From assembly GCF_001045465.1 (NCBI RefSeq), contig NZ_LFND01000005.1, forward strand, positions 310,001 to 374,000: a DNA stretch of 64,000 nt, in the 5' to 3' direction. The notes beneath the pieces were generated by a model, which was not told the origin of the DNA, did not search any database, and worked only from the letters and a program-made list of their open reading frames with translations. A program made the translations under genes and the position numbers. This document shows positions 1 to 8,810 of this stretch, piece by piece. Origin of the DNA: Chryseobacterium angstadtii (GTDB taxonomy: Bacteria; Bacteroidota; Bacteroidia; Flavobacteriales; Weeksellaceae). The stretch's first letter is position 1, and each line of letters starts with the position of its first letter.

Positions 1-471
1 AAAGCGGATAAAGTCATTTTCCCCGGCGTTGGAGAAGCTTCTTCAACCATGAAAGTATTGAAAGAAAGAGGTCTTGATCTTCTTATACCTTCCTTAAAAC
101 AGCCTGTTCTCGGGATTTGCCTCGGTATGCAGCTGATGTGCGGAGATAATGAAGAAGGAAATACAAAAGGGATGGGAATTTTTAATACCGGTGTTAAAAG
201 ATTTCCACCGCAAGAGCTTGTTCCCCACATGGGCTGGAATACGATTTCAGATCTTAAAAGTCCGCTCTTTTCAGGAATTGAAGAGGGCAGCGATGTCTAT
301 TTTGTTCACAGCTACTATTGCGGGCAGGCAGATGCTACCATTTCGGTGTGCGATTACATTTTACCGTTCAGTGCCTCATTACAGAAAGACAATTTTTTTG
401 CGGTACAGTTTCACCCGGAAAAATCGGGACAGACGGGAAGCCGTATTTTAAACAATTTTATACAGCTATAA
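1..471 (+). CDS. hisH: Imidazole glycerol phosphate synthase subunit HisH (5' partial)
   Basis: Glutamine amidotransferase subunit of IGP synthase; it releases ammonia from glutamine and passes it to HisF in histidine biosynthesis. The frame is open from base 1 (reads KADKVIFPGVGEA), so the N-terminus lies outside the window. The class I amidotransferase nucleophile is seen in GICLGMQ (Cys codon at 118-120) and the His-Glu pair in FHPEKSG near the C-terminus. Its stop codon is directly followed by the hisA start, so it belongs to the his operon. The ATG at 49 is internal and not the start. Confidence 0.97.
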   Translation, partial: KADKVIFPGVGEASSTMKVLKERGLDLLIPSLKQPVLGICLGMQLMCGDNEEGNTKGMGIFNTGVKRFPPQELVPHMGWNTISDLKSPLFSGIEEGSDVYFVHSYYCGQADATISVCDYILPFSASLQKDNFFAVQFHPEKSGQTGSRILNNFIQL

Positions 472-1197
472 ATGATGAAAATTATTCCGGCTATTGATAT
501 TATCGACGGAAAATGTGTCCGTCTTTCAAAAGGAGATTATAACACCAAAAAAATCTACAGTGAAGATCCTGTAGAAACTGCTAAAGAATTTGAAAGTTTC
601 GGAATCCGTTTTCTGCACCTTGTAGATCTTGACGGAGCTAAGTCTAAACATATTGTCAACCAGAAAGTTCTGGAAAATATAGCCCGGGAAACTTCCCTTC
701 AGATTGATTTCGGAGGCGGATTAAAATCAGGGAACGATATAGAAACAGCTTTTAATTGCGGAGCCAGGCAGATTACCCTCGGAAGTATTGCCGTGCAGGA
801 TCCGGAATTTTGTTTTGAAATGATCAGAAAATACGGCAGCGAAAAAATTATTCTGGGTGCAGATTGCGAAAACAGGAAGATAAAAACCTCAGGATGGCTG
901 GAAGAAAGTAATTTAGATATTATTGATTTTCTTCTGCAATACCAGGAAAAAGGAATACTTCAGACCATCTGCACAGACATTGCAAAGGATGGAATGCTGG
1001 AAGGCCCTTCAACAGATCTGTACCGGGAAATTCTGGATAAAACCTCAGTGAAACTTACAGCCAGCGGCGGTATCACATCCATTGAAGATGTGTACCGAAT
1101 GAAAGAGATCGGATGCTCCGGAACCATTATAGGTAAGGCTATTTACGAAGGAAAAATAAAATTACAACAACTTCAGGAATTTATTGAAAATGCTTAA
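472..1197 (+). CDS. hisA: Phosphoribosylformimino-5-aminoimidazole carboxamide ribotide isomerase HisA
   Basis: TIM-barrel isomerase that converts ProFAR to PRFAR, the fourth step of histidine synthesis. The N-terminal IIPAIDIIDGKCVRL motif holds the catalytic Asp, and the phosphate-binding strands DFGGGL and ASGGI are present. Its 241 residues are normal for the family. Two ATG codons stand in tandem (472 and 475); either could be used. The gene starts right after the hisH stop and overlaps hisF by 8 bases, which suggests translational coupling. Confidence 0.97.
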   Translation: MMKIIPAIDIIDGKCVRLSKGDYNTKKIYSEDPVETAKEFESFGIRFLHLVDLDGAKSKHIVNQKVLENIARETSLQIDFGGGLKSGNDIETAFNCGARQITLGSIAVQDPEFCFEMIRKYGSEKIILGADCENRKIKTSGWLEESNLDIIDFLLQYQEKGILQTICTDIAKDGMLEGPSTDLYREILDKTSVKLTASGGITSIEDVYRMKEIGCSGTIIGKAIYEGKIKLQQLQEFIENA

Positions 1198-1942
1198 AAA
1201 AAGAATTATCCCATGCCTGGACATCAAAGATGGAACTACGGTGAAAGGAATCAATTTTGAAGGGCTCCGAAATGCAGGAGACCCTGTAGAACTTGCTGTG
1301 AAATATGAGCAGGAAGGAGCTGATGAACTTGTGTTTCTGGATATTACCGCAACCGTAGAAGACAGGAAAACATTCGTTGAACTGGTGAAAGATATTGCAG
1401 GGCAGCTCAGCATTCCGTTTACGGTGGGAGGCGGAATTTCTTCCGTGGAAGATGTCAGAAAGCTTTTAGAAGCCGGAGCAGATAAAATCAGTATCAATTC
1501 TTCGGCGGTTAAAAATCCGCAGCTGATCTCCGAGCTGGCAAAAGAATTCGGAAGCCAGTGCGTGGTTGTGGCTATAGACACGCGGCTGACTAACGGATCA
1601 GACCTCGTATACGTCCGGGGCGGAAGACAGGTTACTGCATTGAACACGGTTGAATGGGCCAAAGAATGCGCTTCTCTTGGAGCAGGTGAAATTCTTCTGA
1701 CCTCCATGGATGGTGACGGAACAAAAAGCGGCTTTGATGTCCGCATTACCAGCTTGGTTTCAGAAGCCGTCAATATTCCGGTGATTGCTTCAGGAGGAGC
1801 AGGAAGTATTGATGATTTTGTTCAGGTATTTAATGAAACTAAGGCAACAGGAGCTTTGGCAGCCAGTATTTTCCACTTTAATGAAGTGCCTGTTCAGGAA
1901 TTGAAAAAACAACTTAAAAAGCAAAAAATAGCAGTACGATGA
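1190..1942 (+). CDS. hisF: Imidazole glycerol phosphate synthase subunit HisF
   Basis: Cyclase subunit that uses PRFAR and ammonia from HisH to give IGP and AICAR. The start is placed at ATG 1190, giving MLKKRIIPCLDIKDG, the standard HisF N-terminus; an in-frame TTG at 1184 would add two residues and is less likely. The first catalytic Asp lies in CLDIKDG and the second in VVAID; the glycine-rich phosphate sites GGGIS and ASGGAG are present. It overlaps hisA by 8 bases and hisIE by 4 (ATGA). Confidence 0.97.
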   Translation: MLKKRIIPCLDIKDGTTVKGINFEGLRNAGDPVELAVKYEQEGADELVFLDITATVEDRKTFVELVKDIAGQLSIPFTVGGGISSVEDVRKLLEAGADKISINSSAVKNPQLISELAKEFGSQCVVVAIDTRLTNGSDLVYVRGGRQVTALNTVEWAKECASLGAGEILLTSMDGDGTKSGFDVRITSLVSEAVNIPVIASGGAGSIDDFVQVFNETKATGALAASIFHFNEVPVQELKKQLKKQKIAVR

Positions 1943-2523
1943 AAATAGATTTTGAAAAAACAAACGGCCTTGTTCCGGTGATTATCCAGGACAGCACGAC
2001 CCTTCAGGTGCTTATGCTGGGTTATATGAATCAGGAAGCTTTTGAAAAGACAGAAAAAGAAGGAATTGTCACCTTTTTCAGCCGCTCCAAGAACAGACTG
2101 TGGACAAAAGGTGAGGAATCCGGTAATTTCCTGACAGTAAAAAATATCAGTATCGACTGTGATCAGGATACAATTTTAATTCAGGCATTACCCAAAGATA
2201 CAGTCTGCCACACCGGAAGCTTCAGCTGTTTTGGTGGAAAAGAATCCAAAGGCTTTATCTATGAATTAGAATCGAAGATAAATGATAGAATAGATCTGAA
2301 AACAGAAGGTTCTTATACCTATTCCCTTTATCAGAGAGGAATTAATAAAATGGCACAGAAAGTAGGGGAAGAAGCGGTAGAGCTCGTTATTGAAGCCAAA
2401 GACAGCAACGACGATCTTTTCAAAAACGAAGCGGCAGATCTCATGTACCACTTCCTGATTCTTCTCAAAGCAAAGAAAATGACAATGGAAGATATAGAAG
2501 ACGTTCTTAGAAAGAGAGCTTAA
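1939..2523 (+). CDS. hisIE: Bifunctional phosphoribosyl-AMP cyclohydrolase / phosphoribosyl-ATP pyrophosphatase HisIE
   Basis: Bifunctional enzyme for the second and third steps of histidine synthesis. The HisI domain (about residues 1-100) shows the SRSKNRLWTKGEESGN substrate-binding stretch and the metal-binding DCDQD and CHTGS residues. The HisE domain (about 105-194) shows the helical pattern with KVGEEAVELVIEAK and a following NEAADLMYHFL. The fusion is common in Bacteroidetes. It is the last gene of the his operon and is followed by an intrinsic terminator. Confidence 0.97.
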   Translation: MKIDFEKTNGLVPVIIQDSTTLQVLMLGYMNQEAFEKTEKEGIVTFFSRSKNRLWTKGEESGNFLTVKNISIDCDQDTILIQALPKDTVCHTGSFSCFGGKESKGFIYELESKINDRIDLKTEGSYTYSLYQRGINKMAQKVGEEAVELVIEAKDSNDDLFKNEAADLMYHFLILLKAKKMTMEDIEDVLRKRA

Positions 2524-2539
2524 TAAATAAAGATAATGA

Positions 2540-2565
2540 CCTTTGAATTTTTCAAAGGTTTTTTT
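2540..2565 (+). terminator. Intrinsic terminator of the his operon
   Basis: Perfect 8-bp stem (CCTTTGAA / TTCAAAGG) with a 3-base loop, followed by seven T residues, 16 bases after the hisIE stop. Confidence 0.85.
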
Positions 2566-2714
2566 GAAAGCAACCATGGCTAAACTGTTGTCATCTTAAA
2601 TTCCATATTTTTCCGGAATATTGAACTTTTCAGCAATATAACATTGAACCGTTCACCAACAAATATCTTTCTGAAATCATTGAAATTTGTACCTGTAATC
2701 ATAAGAAAAATATA

Positions 2715-3506
2715 ATGAATAAAACAATTCTAATTACAGGTGCAGCAAGCGGTTTCGGAAAAATTGCCGCCTTCGATCTTGCTCAAAAAGGACACAACGT
2801 GATTGCTACCACACAGGTTTATCCTCAGATGAGTGATTTAATTCGTGAAGCCAAAGAAAAAGGAATAACGCTTACAGTAGATAAACTGGATGTAACCCAT
2901 TCAGGAGATATCGAATACATTTTGAAGAAATATGAAAACATCGACATCCTGATAAGCAATGCCGGAATTATGGAAGGTGGTCCTATTGCCGAGCAGCCCG
3001 TTGATCTGATTCGCTCTATGTTTGAGATCAATGTATTTGGAGCATTACAGCTTGCCCAGGGTTTCATTAAGAAATTTGTTGAAAAAAAGCAGGGGAAAAT
3101 CGTATTTACATCGTCTATGGGCGGCCTTTGGACAGTTCCTTACGTAGCGGCTTACTGCGCTTCAAAACACGCGCTGGAGGCTATTGCAGAAGGGTTGAAA
3201 ACAGAACTGGCTCCTTTCAACATTAAGATCGCGACGTGCAATCCGGGTGTTTTTGGAACAGGGTTTAATGACAGAGGAGTAGATTCCATTTTCAGATGGT
3301 ATGATCCTAAAGTGAATTTTACTCCGGAATCCTCCTTCGATGGCGTAGGAGAGTCTCTTGCTCATCAGCTGGATCCTCAGTCTATGGCAGACGTGATTGT
3401 AAATGTGGCACTGGATGAAAATTCTAACTTCAGAAATGTACATCCTAAAGAAACGGAAGATTATGTAAAACAGCTCCAGGCAGAGGCATGGAATGCAAAA
3501 AGTTAA
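2715..3506 (+). CDS. Short-chain dehydrogenase/reductase
   Basis: Classical SDR of 263 residues. The cofactor motif TGAASGFG is at residues 8-15, the NAG motif lies in LISNAGIMEGG, and the catalytic Ser and YxxxK lie in TSSMGGL and YCASKHALEAI. The substrate is unknown. A GlcG/HbpS-like gene follows after 3 bases and an AraC regulator 18 bases after that, so the three probably form one transcript. The ATG at 2715 directly precedes the Rossmann fold, as expected. Confidence 0.85.
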   Translation: MNKTILITGAASGFGKIAAFDLAQKGHNVIATTQVYPQMSDLIREAKEKGITLTVDKLDVTHSGDIEYILKKYENIDILISNAGIMEGGPIAEQPVDLIRSMFEINVFGALQLAQGFIKKFVEKKQGKIVFTSSMGGLWTVPYVAAYCASKHALEAIAEGLKTELAPFNIKIATCNPGVFGTGFNDRGVDSIFRWYDPKVNFTPESSFDGVGESLAHQLDPQSMADVIVNVALDENSNFRNVHPKETEDYVKQLQAEAWNAKS

Positions 3507-3509
3507 ATT

Positions 3510-3911
3510 ATGAGTATCACTTTTAAACAGGCTGAAAAAGCATTGAGCACAGCCATAGAAAAAGCAGGATCCATTCATATTCCGGTAAGCATTGTCGTAG
3601 TGGATGCAGGAGGACATCTCATGGCACTCGCAAGACTGGACAGTGTGTACGGCGTTATTGATTTTGCTCTTAAAAAAGCCAGAACGGCCGTCATGTTCGG
3701 GATTGACAGTGAGGTGATGGGAAGTATCATTGCCGGAGCGGATATCCACGGATATGGTATGATCAATTCCAATGATGGGCTTCTGACCATTCCGGGTGGC
3801 GTAGTACTCAAAGATTCGGAAGGAAAAATAATAGGAGCCATAGCTTCTTCCGGCGGAACGCCTGAGCAGGACAGAGAGATTGCTGTGGCGGGTGCTGCTG
3901 CTATCGGTTAA
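3510..3911 (+). CDS. GlcG/HbpS family (DUF336) heme-binding-like protein
   Basis: Small protein of 133 residues with the whole DUF336 domain: N-terminal helix with A..KA..IHIPVSIVVVDAGGHLMALARLD, a central Ala/Gly-rich helix region and C-terminal IGAIASSGGTPEQDREIAVAG. Family members include HbpS (heme binding, redox sensing in Streptomyces) and GlcG of glycolate operons; the biochemical role is not settled. No signal peptide is seen, so it is probably cytoplasmic. It starts 3 bases after the SDR stop, which points to cotranscription and perhaps a shared substrate. Confidence 0.8.
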   Translation: MSITFKQAEKALSTAIEKAGSIHIPVSIVVVDAGGHLMALARLDSVYGVIDFALKKARTAVMFGIDSEVMGSIIAGADIHGYGMINSNDGLLTIPGGVVLKDSEGKIIGAIASSGGTPEQDREIAVAGAAAIG

Positions 3912-3929
3912 AATTCAGATATTTGCAGT

Positions 3930-4733
3930 ATGGAGAATACTTCCGAAATAATATTTGATCAATTGGTCTATTCATGTGCTTTTGAAACATACAGAGGCCA
4001 TGAGGAGTTTATTCCGGACCATTTTCTGGGGTTTCAGCTTTCCGGGGAAACGCATGCTTTTTATGGCAGGGAAAAAGTGGTCATCAAAGATAATATGGTG
4101 GTTCTGGTCAAAAGAAATCAGCTGATCCGTACGGTAAAACAGCCCGCAAAGAACGGGAAATACCAGTTTATTTCTATAACGCTTGATCAGGAAACACTTC
4201 GGCAGTATGCGGCAGAAAATAAAATGTCGTCCACAGGAAAATTTCCGGACACTGAAAAGCTTTTCTTTGGTTCCGATGAATTTTTCAACGGGTATTTTGC
4301 ATCACTTCTTCCTTACGTTGACAAGACAAAAACAGCGACTTCAAGACTGGTGGTTTTGAAAATAAAAGAAGCCATAGAGCTTATCCTTCAGAGCAATCCG
4401 GAATTTAAAAATCTGCTTTTCGATTTTTCTGAACCTCACAAGATTGATCTTAAAGAATTCATGAATAAAAACTTCATGTTCAATGTATCGGTAGAAATAT
4501 TCGCCAGACTTACGGGCCGCAGTCTTTCTGGATTTAAGCGTGATTTTAATAAAGCATTCAACAATACGCCCAAACAGTGGCTTAAAGAGAAAAGGTTGGA
4601 TGAAGCCTATTATCTGATCCGGCACAAAAATAAAAAACCGTCAGATATTTATCTCGATCTGGGATTTGAAAATCTTTCCCATTTCTATTATTCATTCAGA
4701 CAAAAGTTCGGTTTTACAACCAGCGAAGTTTGA
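3930..4733 (+). CDS. AraC family transcriptional regulator
   Basis: Regulator of 267 residues. The C-terminal double helix-turn-helix (about 175-265) shows the AraC pattern: SVEIFARLTGRSLSGFKRDF, then FNNTPKQWLKEKRLDEAYYL and DIYLDLGFENLSHFYYSFRQKFG. The N-terminal part (about 20-130) is a cupin-like sensor typical of Bacteroidetes AraC proteins that respond to small molecules or stress. It sits 18 bases after the GlcG-like gene, so it may control the SDR/GlcG pair. The inducer cannot be inferred. Confidence 0.88.
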   Translation: MENTSEIIFDQLVYSCAFETYRGHEEFIPDHFLGFQLSGETHAFYGREKVVIKDNMVVLVKRNQLIRTVKQPAKNGKYQFISITLDQETLRQYAAENKMSSTGKFPDTEKLFFGSDEFFNGYFASLLPYVDKTKTATSRLVVLKIKEAIELILQSNPEFKNLLFDFSEPHKIDLKEFMNKNFMFNVSVEIFARLTGRSLSGFKRDFNKAFNNTPKQWLKEKRLDEAYYLIRHKNKKPSDIYLDLGFENLSHFYYSFRQKFGFTTSEV

Positions 4734-4759
4734 AATAAAAAAACACATCAATAATAAGC

Positions 4760-4792
4760 AAGGAGCAGTGGAAAACTGCTCCTTTTCTGTTT
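4760..4792 (+). terminator. Intrinsic terminator between convergent araC-type and reductase genes
   Basis: A 10-bp stem (AAGGAGCAGT / ACTGCTCCTT) at 4760-4769 and 4775-4784 with a 5-base loop, followed by a T-rich tail. It lies between convergent genes and could serve both strands. Confidence 0.75.
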
Positions 4793-5867
4793 AAGGGATT
4801 AATCTTTCCGCTCTCAGCTTTTCAAACAGTCCGGTAAAAGATTCTTCCGTATTCTGGTAGTCTGAAAATCCAAGCTTTCTGCTTTCGGACATATCACACA
4901 TCACTTCCAGAGGTCTTCCCAGATCCAGATCGGTATGCCATGCTGAAGCAAGTCTGTCCAGGCTGGTTTCCTGCAGGTTGTATTTTTCTGCTATTGTTTT
5001 CCAGACCTCTTTATCATTATTCAATTCATTTTCAAGAGGGCGTACCGTTCCGTCAAAATCTTCAGATTCAATACCAAACCAGTCTGCCAGCCTTTTCCAA
5101 AGCCATTTCCATCGGAAAACATCTCCATTCGCAATATTGAAAGCCTTATTTTTTGCAGATTCCGTAGTGGAAGCCCATACGAGCTGTTTGGCCAGAATTC
5201 TGGCATCGGTCACATCAGAAACGCCGTTCCACTGTTCCGGAGATCCGGGCCAGATGAATTTCCTTCCGGTTTCCTTACAGATACTCGCGTATACCGCAAG
5301 GGTAGTGCCCATATTCATCAGGTTGCCCACAGCATATCCGATTACCGTGTGCGGTCTGTGAATACTCCACGTGAATCCGTCTCTGGCAGATGCTTTGTAT
5401 ATTTCATCTTCCTGGGCATAGTAGAAGTTCGGAAGAGGAAGTCTTGGATGCTCTTCCCGGACAGGTGTTTCAGGGAGTCTTCCTTCTTTGGCATACGCCT
5501 CAAACGGTCCTAAATAATGCTTCAGCCCGGTCACCAAAGCTACATGCTTCACAGATTGTTTCGGAGCCAGTACATCCAGCAGATTTCTTACCAAAGCACT
5601 GTTGATACGGATGTTTTCTTCTTCCGTATCGTTTCGCATCCAAGTGGTGAAGTAAACATGCGTAGGAGAGGTTTCCTTTAATGCGGTGCTTAAACTTTCC
5701 GTATCCAGAAGATCCGCTTTCACGGAACGGAGCTGCGGGATATTGTGATTTGGATTTCTGGACAGCCCATAAACCGTCCATCCCTGTGTAATAAGCTCTT
5801 GAGCAAGATTGCTTCCTGTAATTCCTGTGGCACCGACTACCAATGCAGTATTGTTTTTAAAGTCCAT
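4791..5867 (-). CDS. NAD(P)-dependent epimerase/reductase, PRISE-like SDR
   Basis: Extended SDR of 358 residues. The N-terminal cofactor motif is VGATGITGSNLAQ (about 11-23), followed by LSRNP, which favours NADPH. The motif FYYAQEDEIYKA (about 148-159) has the spacing of the atypical catalytic Tyr in progesterone 5-beta-reductase/iridoid synthase-like (PRISE) proteins, as do HRPHTVIGYAVGNLMN and the WNGVSDVTDA stretch. Bacterial homologues are annotated as NAD-dependent epimerases with activity on activated enones; the substrate here is unknown. The Crp-type regulator upstream on the same strand is 83 bases away. Confidence 0.78.
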   Translation of the reverse strand: MDFKNNTALVVGATGITGSNLAQELITQGWTVYGLSRNPNHNIPQLRSVKADLLDTESLSTALKETSPTHVYFTTWMRNDTEEENIRINSALVRNLLDVLAPKQSVKHVALVTGLKHYLGPFEAYAKEGRLPETPVREEHPRLPLPNFYYAQEDEIYKASARDGFTWSIHRPHTVIGYAVGNLMNMGTTLAVYASICKETGRKFIWPGSPEQWNGVSDVTDARILAKQLVWASTTESAKNKAFNIANGDVFRWKWLWKRLADWFGIESEDFDGTVRPLENELNNDKEVWKTIAEKYNLQETSLDRLASAWHTDLDLGRPLEVMCDMSESRKLGFSDYQNTEESFTGLFEKLRAERLIP

Positions 5868-5950
5868 ATTCGTAAAATTTCTTTTACAAAATTAGGAACA
5901 GCATAGTGTTAGATTCCTTGATCTGCGTCATGCCTTTCTGTTGATCCAGA

Positions 5951-6532
5951 TCAAGTATTCAGAGACCATTTTTTTCGTATCCTGCTTACTGTTTCGGGAG
6001 CAAGCCCTAAGTAGGAGGCAATAAGATGATGTGGAATTCTCTTGATCATTTCAGGATTTTTCCGGGCGAATTCCATGTATTTTTCTTCTGCGGTAAAACT
6101 GTTGGAAACCATCAGCCTGTAATCTTTTGTAACCAGACTGTTTTGATAGAGAATTCTGAAATACCGGTCCATAACGGGAATTTCCAGCATCATTCTTTCA
6201 TAGTCTTCCAGTGTGATCATCAGCACTTCGGTTTCTTCTACGGCATCAATATTCAAAACAGCCTTTTCCTGATTGATAAAACTATTGAAGTCGGAAATCC
6301 ACCATCCTTCAAAAGCAAACATATTGATCCGCTCGTTTCCTTTTTCATCCAGCAGGTAAGACTTCAGTAAACCGCTGTTCACAAACGAAAGACATTTGCA
6401 AATATCCCCTTCCTGCAGCAGATACTGCTTTTTCCTCAGTTTTTTTGAGATGAAAAAAGACCGGATCTGACTGATCTGCTCCTGAGGAACATCAACTTTG
6501 TTTTGGATATGGGAAAGAAGGATATCAAACAT
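5951..6532 (-). CDS. Crp/Fnr family transcriptional regulator
   Basis: 193 residues from the ATG at 6532 (MFDILLSHIQNK); a TTG at 6550 would add six residues. An N-terminal cyclic-nucleotide-binding-like beta roll covers about 20-130 (LRKKQYLLQEGDICKCLSFVNSGLLKSY), followed by a C-terminal winged helix with recognition helix IASYLGLAPETVSRIRKKW. No Cys cluster for an Fe-S centre and no clear cAMP-binding signature is seen. It is the common short Bacteroidetes Crp type, often placed next to oxidoreductase genes as here. Confidence 0.88.
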   Translation of the reverse strand: MFDILLSHIQNKVDVPQEQISQIRSFFISKKLRKKQYLLQEGDICKCLSFVNSGLLKSYLLDEKGNERINMFAFEGWWISDFNSFINQEKAVLNIDAVEETEVLMITLEDYERMMLEIPVMDRYFRILYQNSLVTKDYRLMVSNSFTAEEKYMEFARKNPEMIKRIPHHLIASYLGLAPETVSRIRKKWSLNT

Positions 6533-6579
6533 TGGAAAATATTTAATCAAAAATACTACTTTGAAAGCAGTATTTTATT

Positions 6580-7035
6580 TCATTTCTCAAAATCATAGAA
6601 ATTGATTCCTATATCTTTGTTCTTTGTTTTCACAACTCTGGTATCTAGCGGATAGATTATAAATTCTCCTGCACCACGGATTTTAGCATCCAGAAGATGC
6701 CCTGCCAGAGCGGTATAATCTTCCCTTCCTAAAGTAATATGAAGGTGAAGAACAGGCTTTTCTTCTATCTCGGAGATATTCCCTGAAATATTGGTGATTT
6801 CCATTTGTTCTCGGAACGTTTTGTCCACATATTTTTTTTCAGACGGTTTAAAAAAGCGCAGCGTGGCTTCATTGGCGGCCCCGATACCGGTTACTTCTCC
6901 CGCCTTAATGTTTTGGGTAGTTATAAAATCGGTTAATGCATCAACAATACTGGATTGGTCCTGAACACTTACGATATAAATTGAACCAGCTTTTCTTGCG
7001 GACCAGTTATTTCCTTTAAAATTTTGTGTATCCAT
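6580..7035 (-). CDS. PPC-domain (DUF296) protein
   Basis: Single-domain protein of 151 residues with the plants-and-prokaryotes-conserved (PCC/PPC, DUF296) fold. The hallmark features are FITTQNIKAGEVTGIGAANEATLRFF near the N-terminus, the central strand with ISGNISEIEEKPVLHLHITLG (conserved histidines), and the DAKIRGAGEFIIYPLD C-terminal part. In plants the domain accompanies AT-hooks; bacterial stand-alone forms are trimeric and of unknown role. No AT-hook is seen. It lies 47 bases downstream of the dehydrogenase gene on the same strand. Confidence 0.8.
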   Translation of the reverse strand: MDTQNFKGNNWSARKAGSIYIVSVQDQSSIVDALTDFITTQNIKAGEVTGIGAANEATLRFFKPSEKKYVDKTFREQMEITNISGNISEIEEKPVLHLHITLGREDYTALAGHLLDAKIRGAGEFIIYPLDTRVVKTKNKDIGINFYDFEK

Positions 7036-7082
7036 AACGGTTGTTGTTAAAAATACGGATGATATTCCGTTTTCTAATGTCC

Positions 7083-7928
7083 TTATTTTTTCAGATAATT
7101 GATGATTCCGATCACATCATCTTTTCCGAAACCTTCATCATGAGCAGACTGATAGGTTTCACTCAAAACTTTTGATAAAGGGAAGTCAGCTCCGGCATTC
7201 TGAGCAAGGAGAATATCTTTCAGCATCAGATCCAGGGCAAAAGCCGGGTCGTAGCTGTTATTAATTAACATTGGCGTTTTTACTTTTGTAGCCCCGTTTC
7301 CGCTGGCACTTTCATTAATAATTTCCAGCATGGCAGTACGTTCAACACCCAGTTTATCAGCAAAAAGAACCGTTTCTGCCAATCCCTGATAAATAGCTGA
7401 CAGAAAATAATTGATGGATAATTTTCCGGCAATCCCTTTTCCGTTGGCTCCCAGATGTTTTACGGCTTTTCCTAGCTTTTCGAAATAAGGCATTGCGCGC
7501 TGAAGGTCTTTTTCTTCACCTCCGGCCATAATAATCAGGCTTCCTTCTGCTGCAGGAACAGTGCTTCCTGCTACGGGAGCATCAATGAAAGAAGCTTCTT
7601 TTATTTTAACGGCAGTAGCAATTTCGGCACTTGCCTCTGGAGAAATAGTGCTCATATCCACAAAAAGCTTTCCTGTGATATCCGACTTCAGAACCTCCGA
7701 ATAAATAGCCTTTATGGCATGATCATCAGTAAGCATGGTAAATATAATGCTGTTGTTCCTGATCAGATCGGGGATTTTGGTATAAACGGTTGATTTTTCT
7801 TTAAAATCTTCAGTCTTTTCAGTAGATCTGTTGTACACGGAAAGAGGAAATCCTGCTTTTTCAAGATTTTTAGCCATTGGATGGCCCATATTTCCTAATC
7901 CGATGAATCCTATTTTTTCTGTCTCCAT
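7083..7928 (-). CDS. 3-hydroxyisobutyrate dehydrogenase family NAD(P)-dependent oxidoreductase
   Basis: 281 residues of the beta-hydroxyacid dehydrogenase family (HIBADH, tartronate semialdehyde reductase, GLYR). The N-terminal dinucleotide motif is GFIGLGNMGHPMAKNL; the substrate site DAPVAGSTVPAAEGSL and the catalytic Lys in GKGIAGKLSINYFL are present, and the C-terminal helical domain ends at SAHDEGFGKDDVIGI. The exact substrate is not determined; succinic semialdehyde or 3-hydroxyisobutyrate reduction are typical. It is first in a same-strand run with the PPC and Crp genes. Confidence 0.85.
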   Translation of the reverse strand: METEKIGFIGLGNMGHPMAKNLEKAGFPLSVYNRSTEKTEDFKEKSTVYTKIPDLIRNNSIIFTMLTDDHAIKAIYSEVLKSDITGKLFVDMSTISPEASAEIATAVKIKEASFIDAPVAGSTVPAAEGSLIIMAGGEEKDLQRAMPYFEKLGKAVKHLGANGKGIAGKLSINYFLSAIYQGLAETVLFADKLGVERTAMLEIINESASGNGATKVKTPMLINNSYDPAFALDLMLKDILLAQNAGADFPLSKVLSETYQSAHDEGFGKDDVIGIINYLKK

Positions 7929-8180
7929 ATTTTATTTTTTCAGTTAAAGTATATAATGGTTTCTGTTGTAAAGGAACCTGAAGAATCTAAGTTTGAAATT
8001 GGTAAGACCTACTTGTGTGTATTGGAGTAAGTCCGTTCTGTATGCATCAAAAAACCGACCAAACGAGTCTCTTACTATTAAGTTTTCATAACAGAATTGA
8101 AGATCTGTTCCGTTCATATTTTTTTGATATAAATTTTTTAAAACGGGAAAACTTGCGGAAATTTGCAGCAAATAAGATTA

Positions 8181-8810
8181 ATGAAGATTATAGACATCGA
8201 AAGCTGGAACCGAAAAGAACATTTTGAATTTTTCTCACAAATGGCAAGCCCGTATTTTGGATTTACTACCGAAGTAGACTGTACAAAAGCGTATCAGTAT
8301 GCCAAAGAAAACAGGCATTCCTTTTTCGCCACTTATCTTCATCGGTCTATGCTTGCTGTGAATGCTGTAGATGAACTTAAACTGAGGATTGTAGAAGGTA
8401 AAGTAGTTTTATACGATACCATTCATGCGGGAAGTACTATTGCGAGGGAAGACGGAACTTTTGGTTTTGCCTTTATTCCTTTTTCTGAAGATTTTAGAGG
8501 ATTTAATGCGAGAATGCAAAAGGAAATAGAAGCGGTACAGCAGTCTTCGGGACTTCGGCTCAAGAACGGAGATATTGGGAAAGATCTTATCAGGCATACT
8601 ACCATTCCGTGGAATTCTTTCAGTGCATTGCTTCATCCTACCGGTTTTAATAATTCGGAATCTGTCCCGAAAATCACGTTCGGAAAATTCAGTATCCGTG
8701 ATGGTAAAAAATACCTTCCTGTATCTGTGGAGGCGCATCACGGATTGGCAGACGGACTTCATCTTGCCCGTTATCTGGAGGTATTTCAGAGAGAACTGGA
8801 CAGAGATTAA
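8181..8810 (+). CDS. Type A chloramphenicol O-acetyltransferase
   Basis: 209 residues, close to the usual length of classical trimeric CAT. The ATG at 8181 gives MKIIDIESWNRKEHFEFF, the typical N-terminus; an upstream in-frame TTG at 8163 is unlikely. The catalytic HHxxxDG motif is HHGLADG at residues 186-192, and the conserved TTIPWNSFSALLHP stretch (140-153) is present. The enzyme acetylates the 3-hydroxyl of chloramphenicol with acetyl-CoA in the cytoplasm. Base composition matches its neighbours and no mobile element is adjacent, so it looks like a resident chromosomal gene. Real resistance is not shown by sequence alone. Confidence 0.88.
   Translation: MKIIDIESWNRKEHFEFFSQMASPYFGFTTEVDCTKAYQYAKENRHSFFATYLHRSMLAVNAVDELKLRIVEGKVVLYDTIHAGSTIAREDGTFGFAFIPFSEDFRGFNARMQKEIEAVQQSSGLRLKNGDIGKDLIRHTTIPWNSFSALLHPTGFNNSESVPKITFGKFSIRDGKKYLPVSVEAHHGLADGLHLARYLEVFQRELDRD

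Noticed and set aside
2266..2577. Minus-strand frames inside hisIE and many other genes
   Set aside because: They are complementary shadows of strong genes and show no family motifs of their own.
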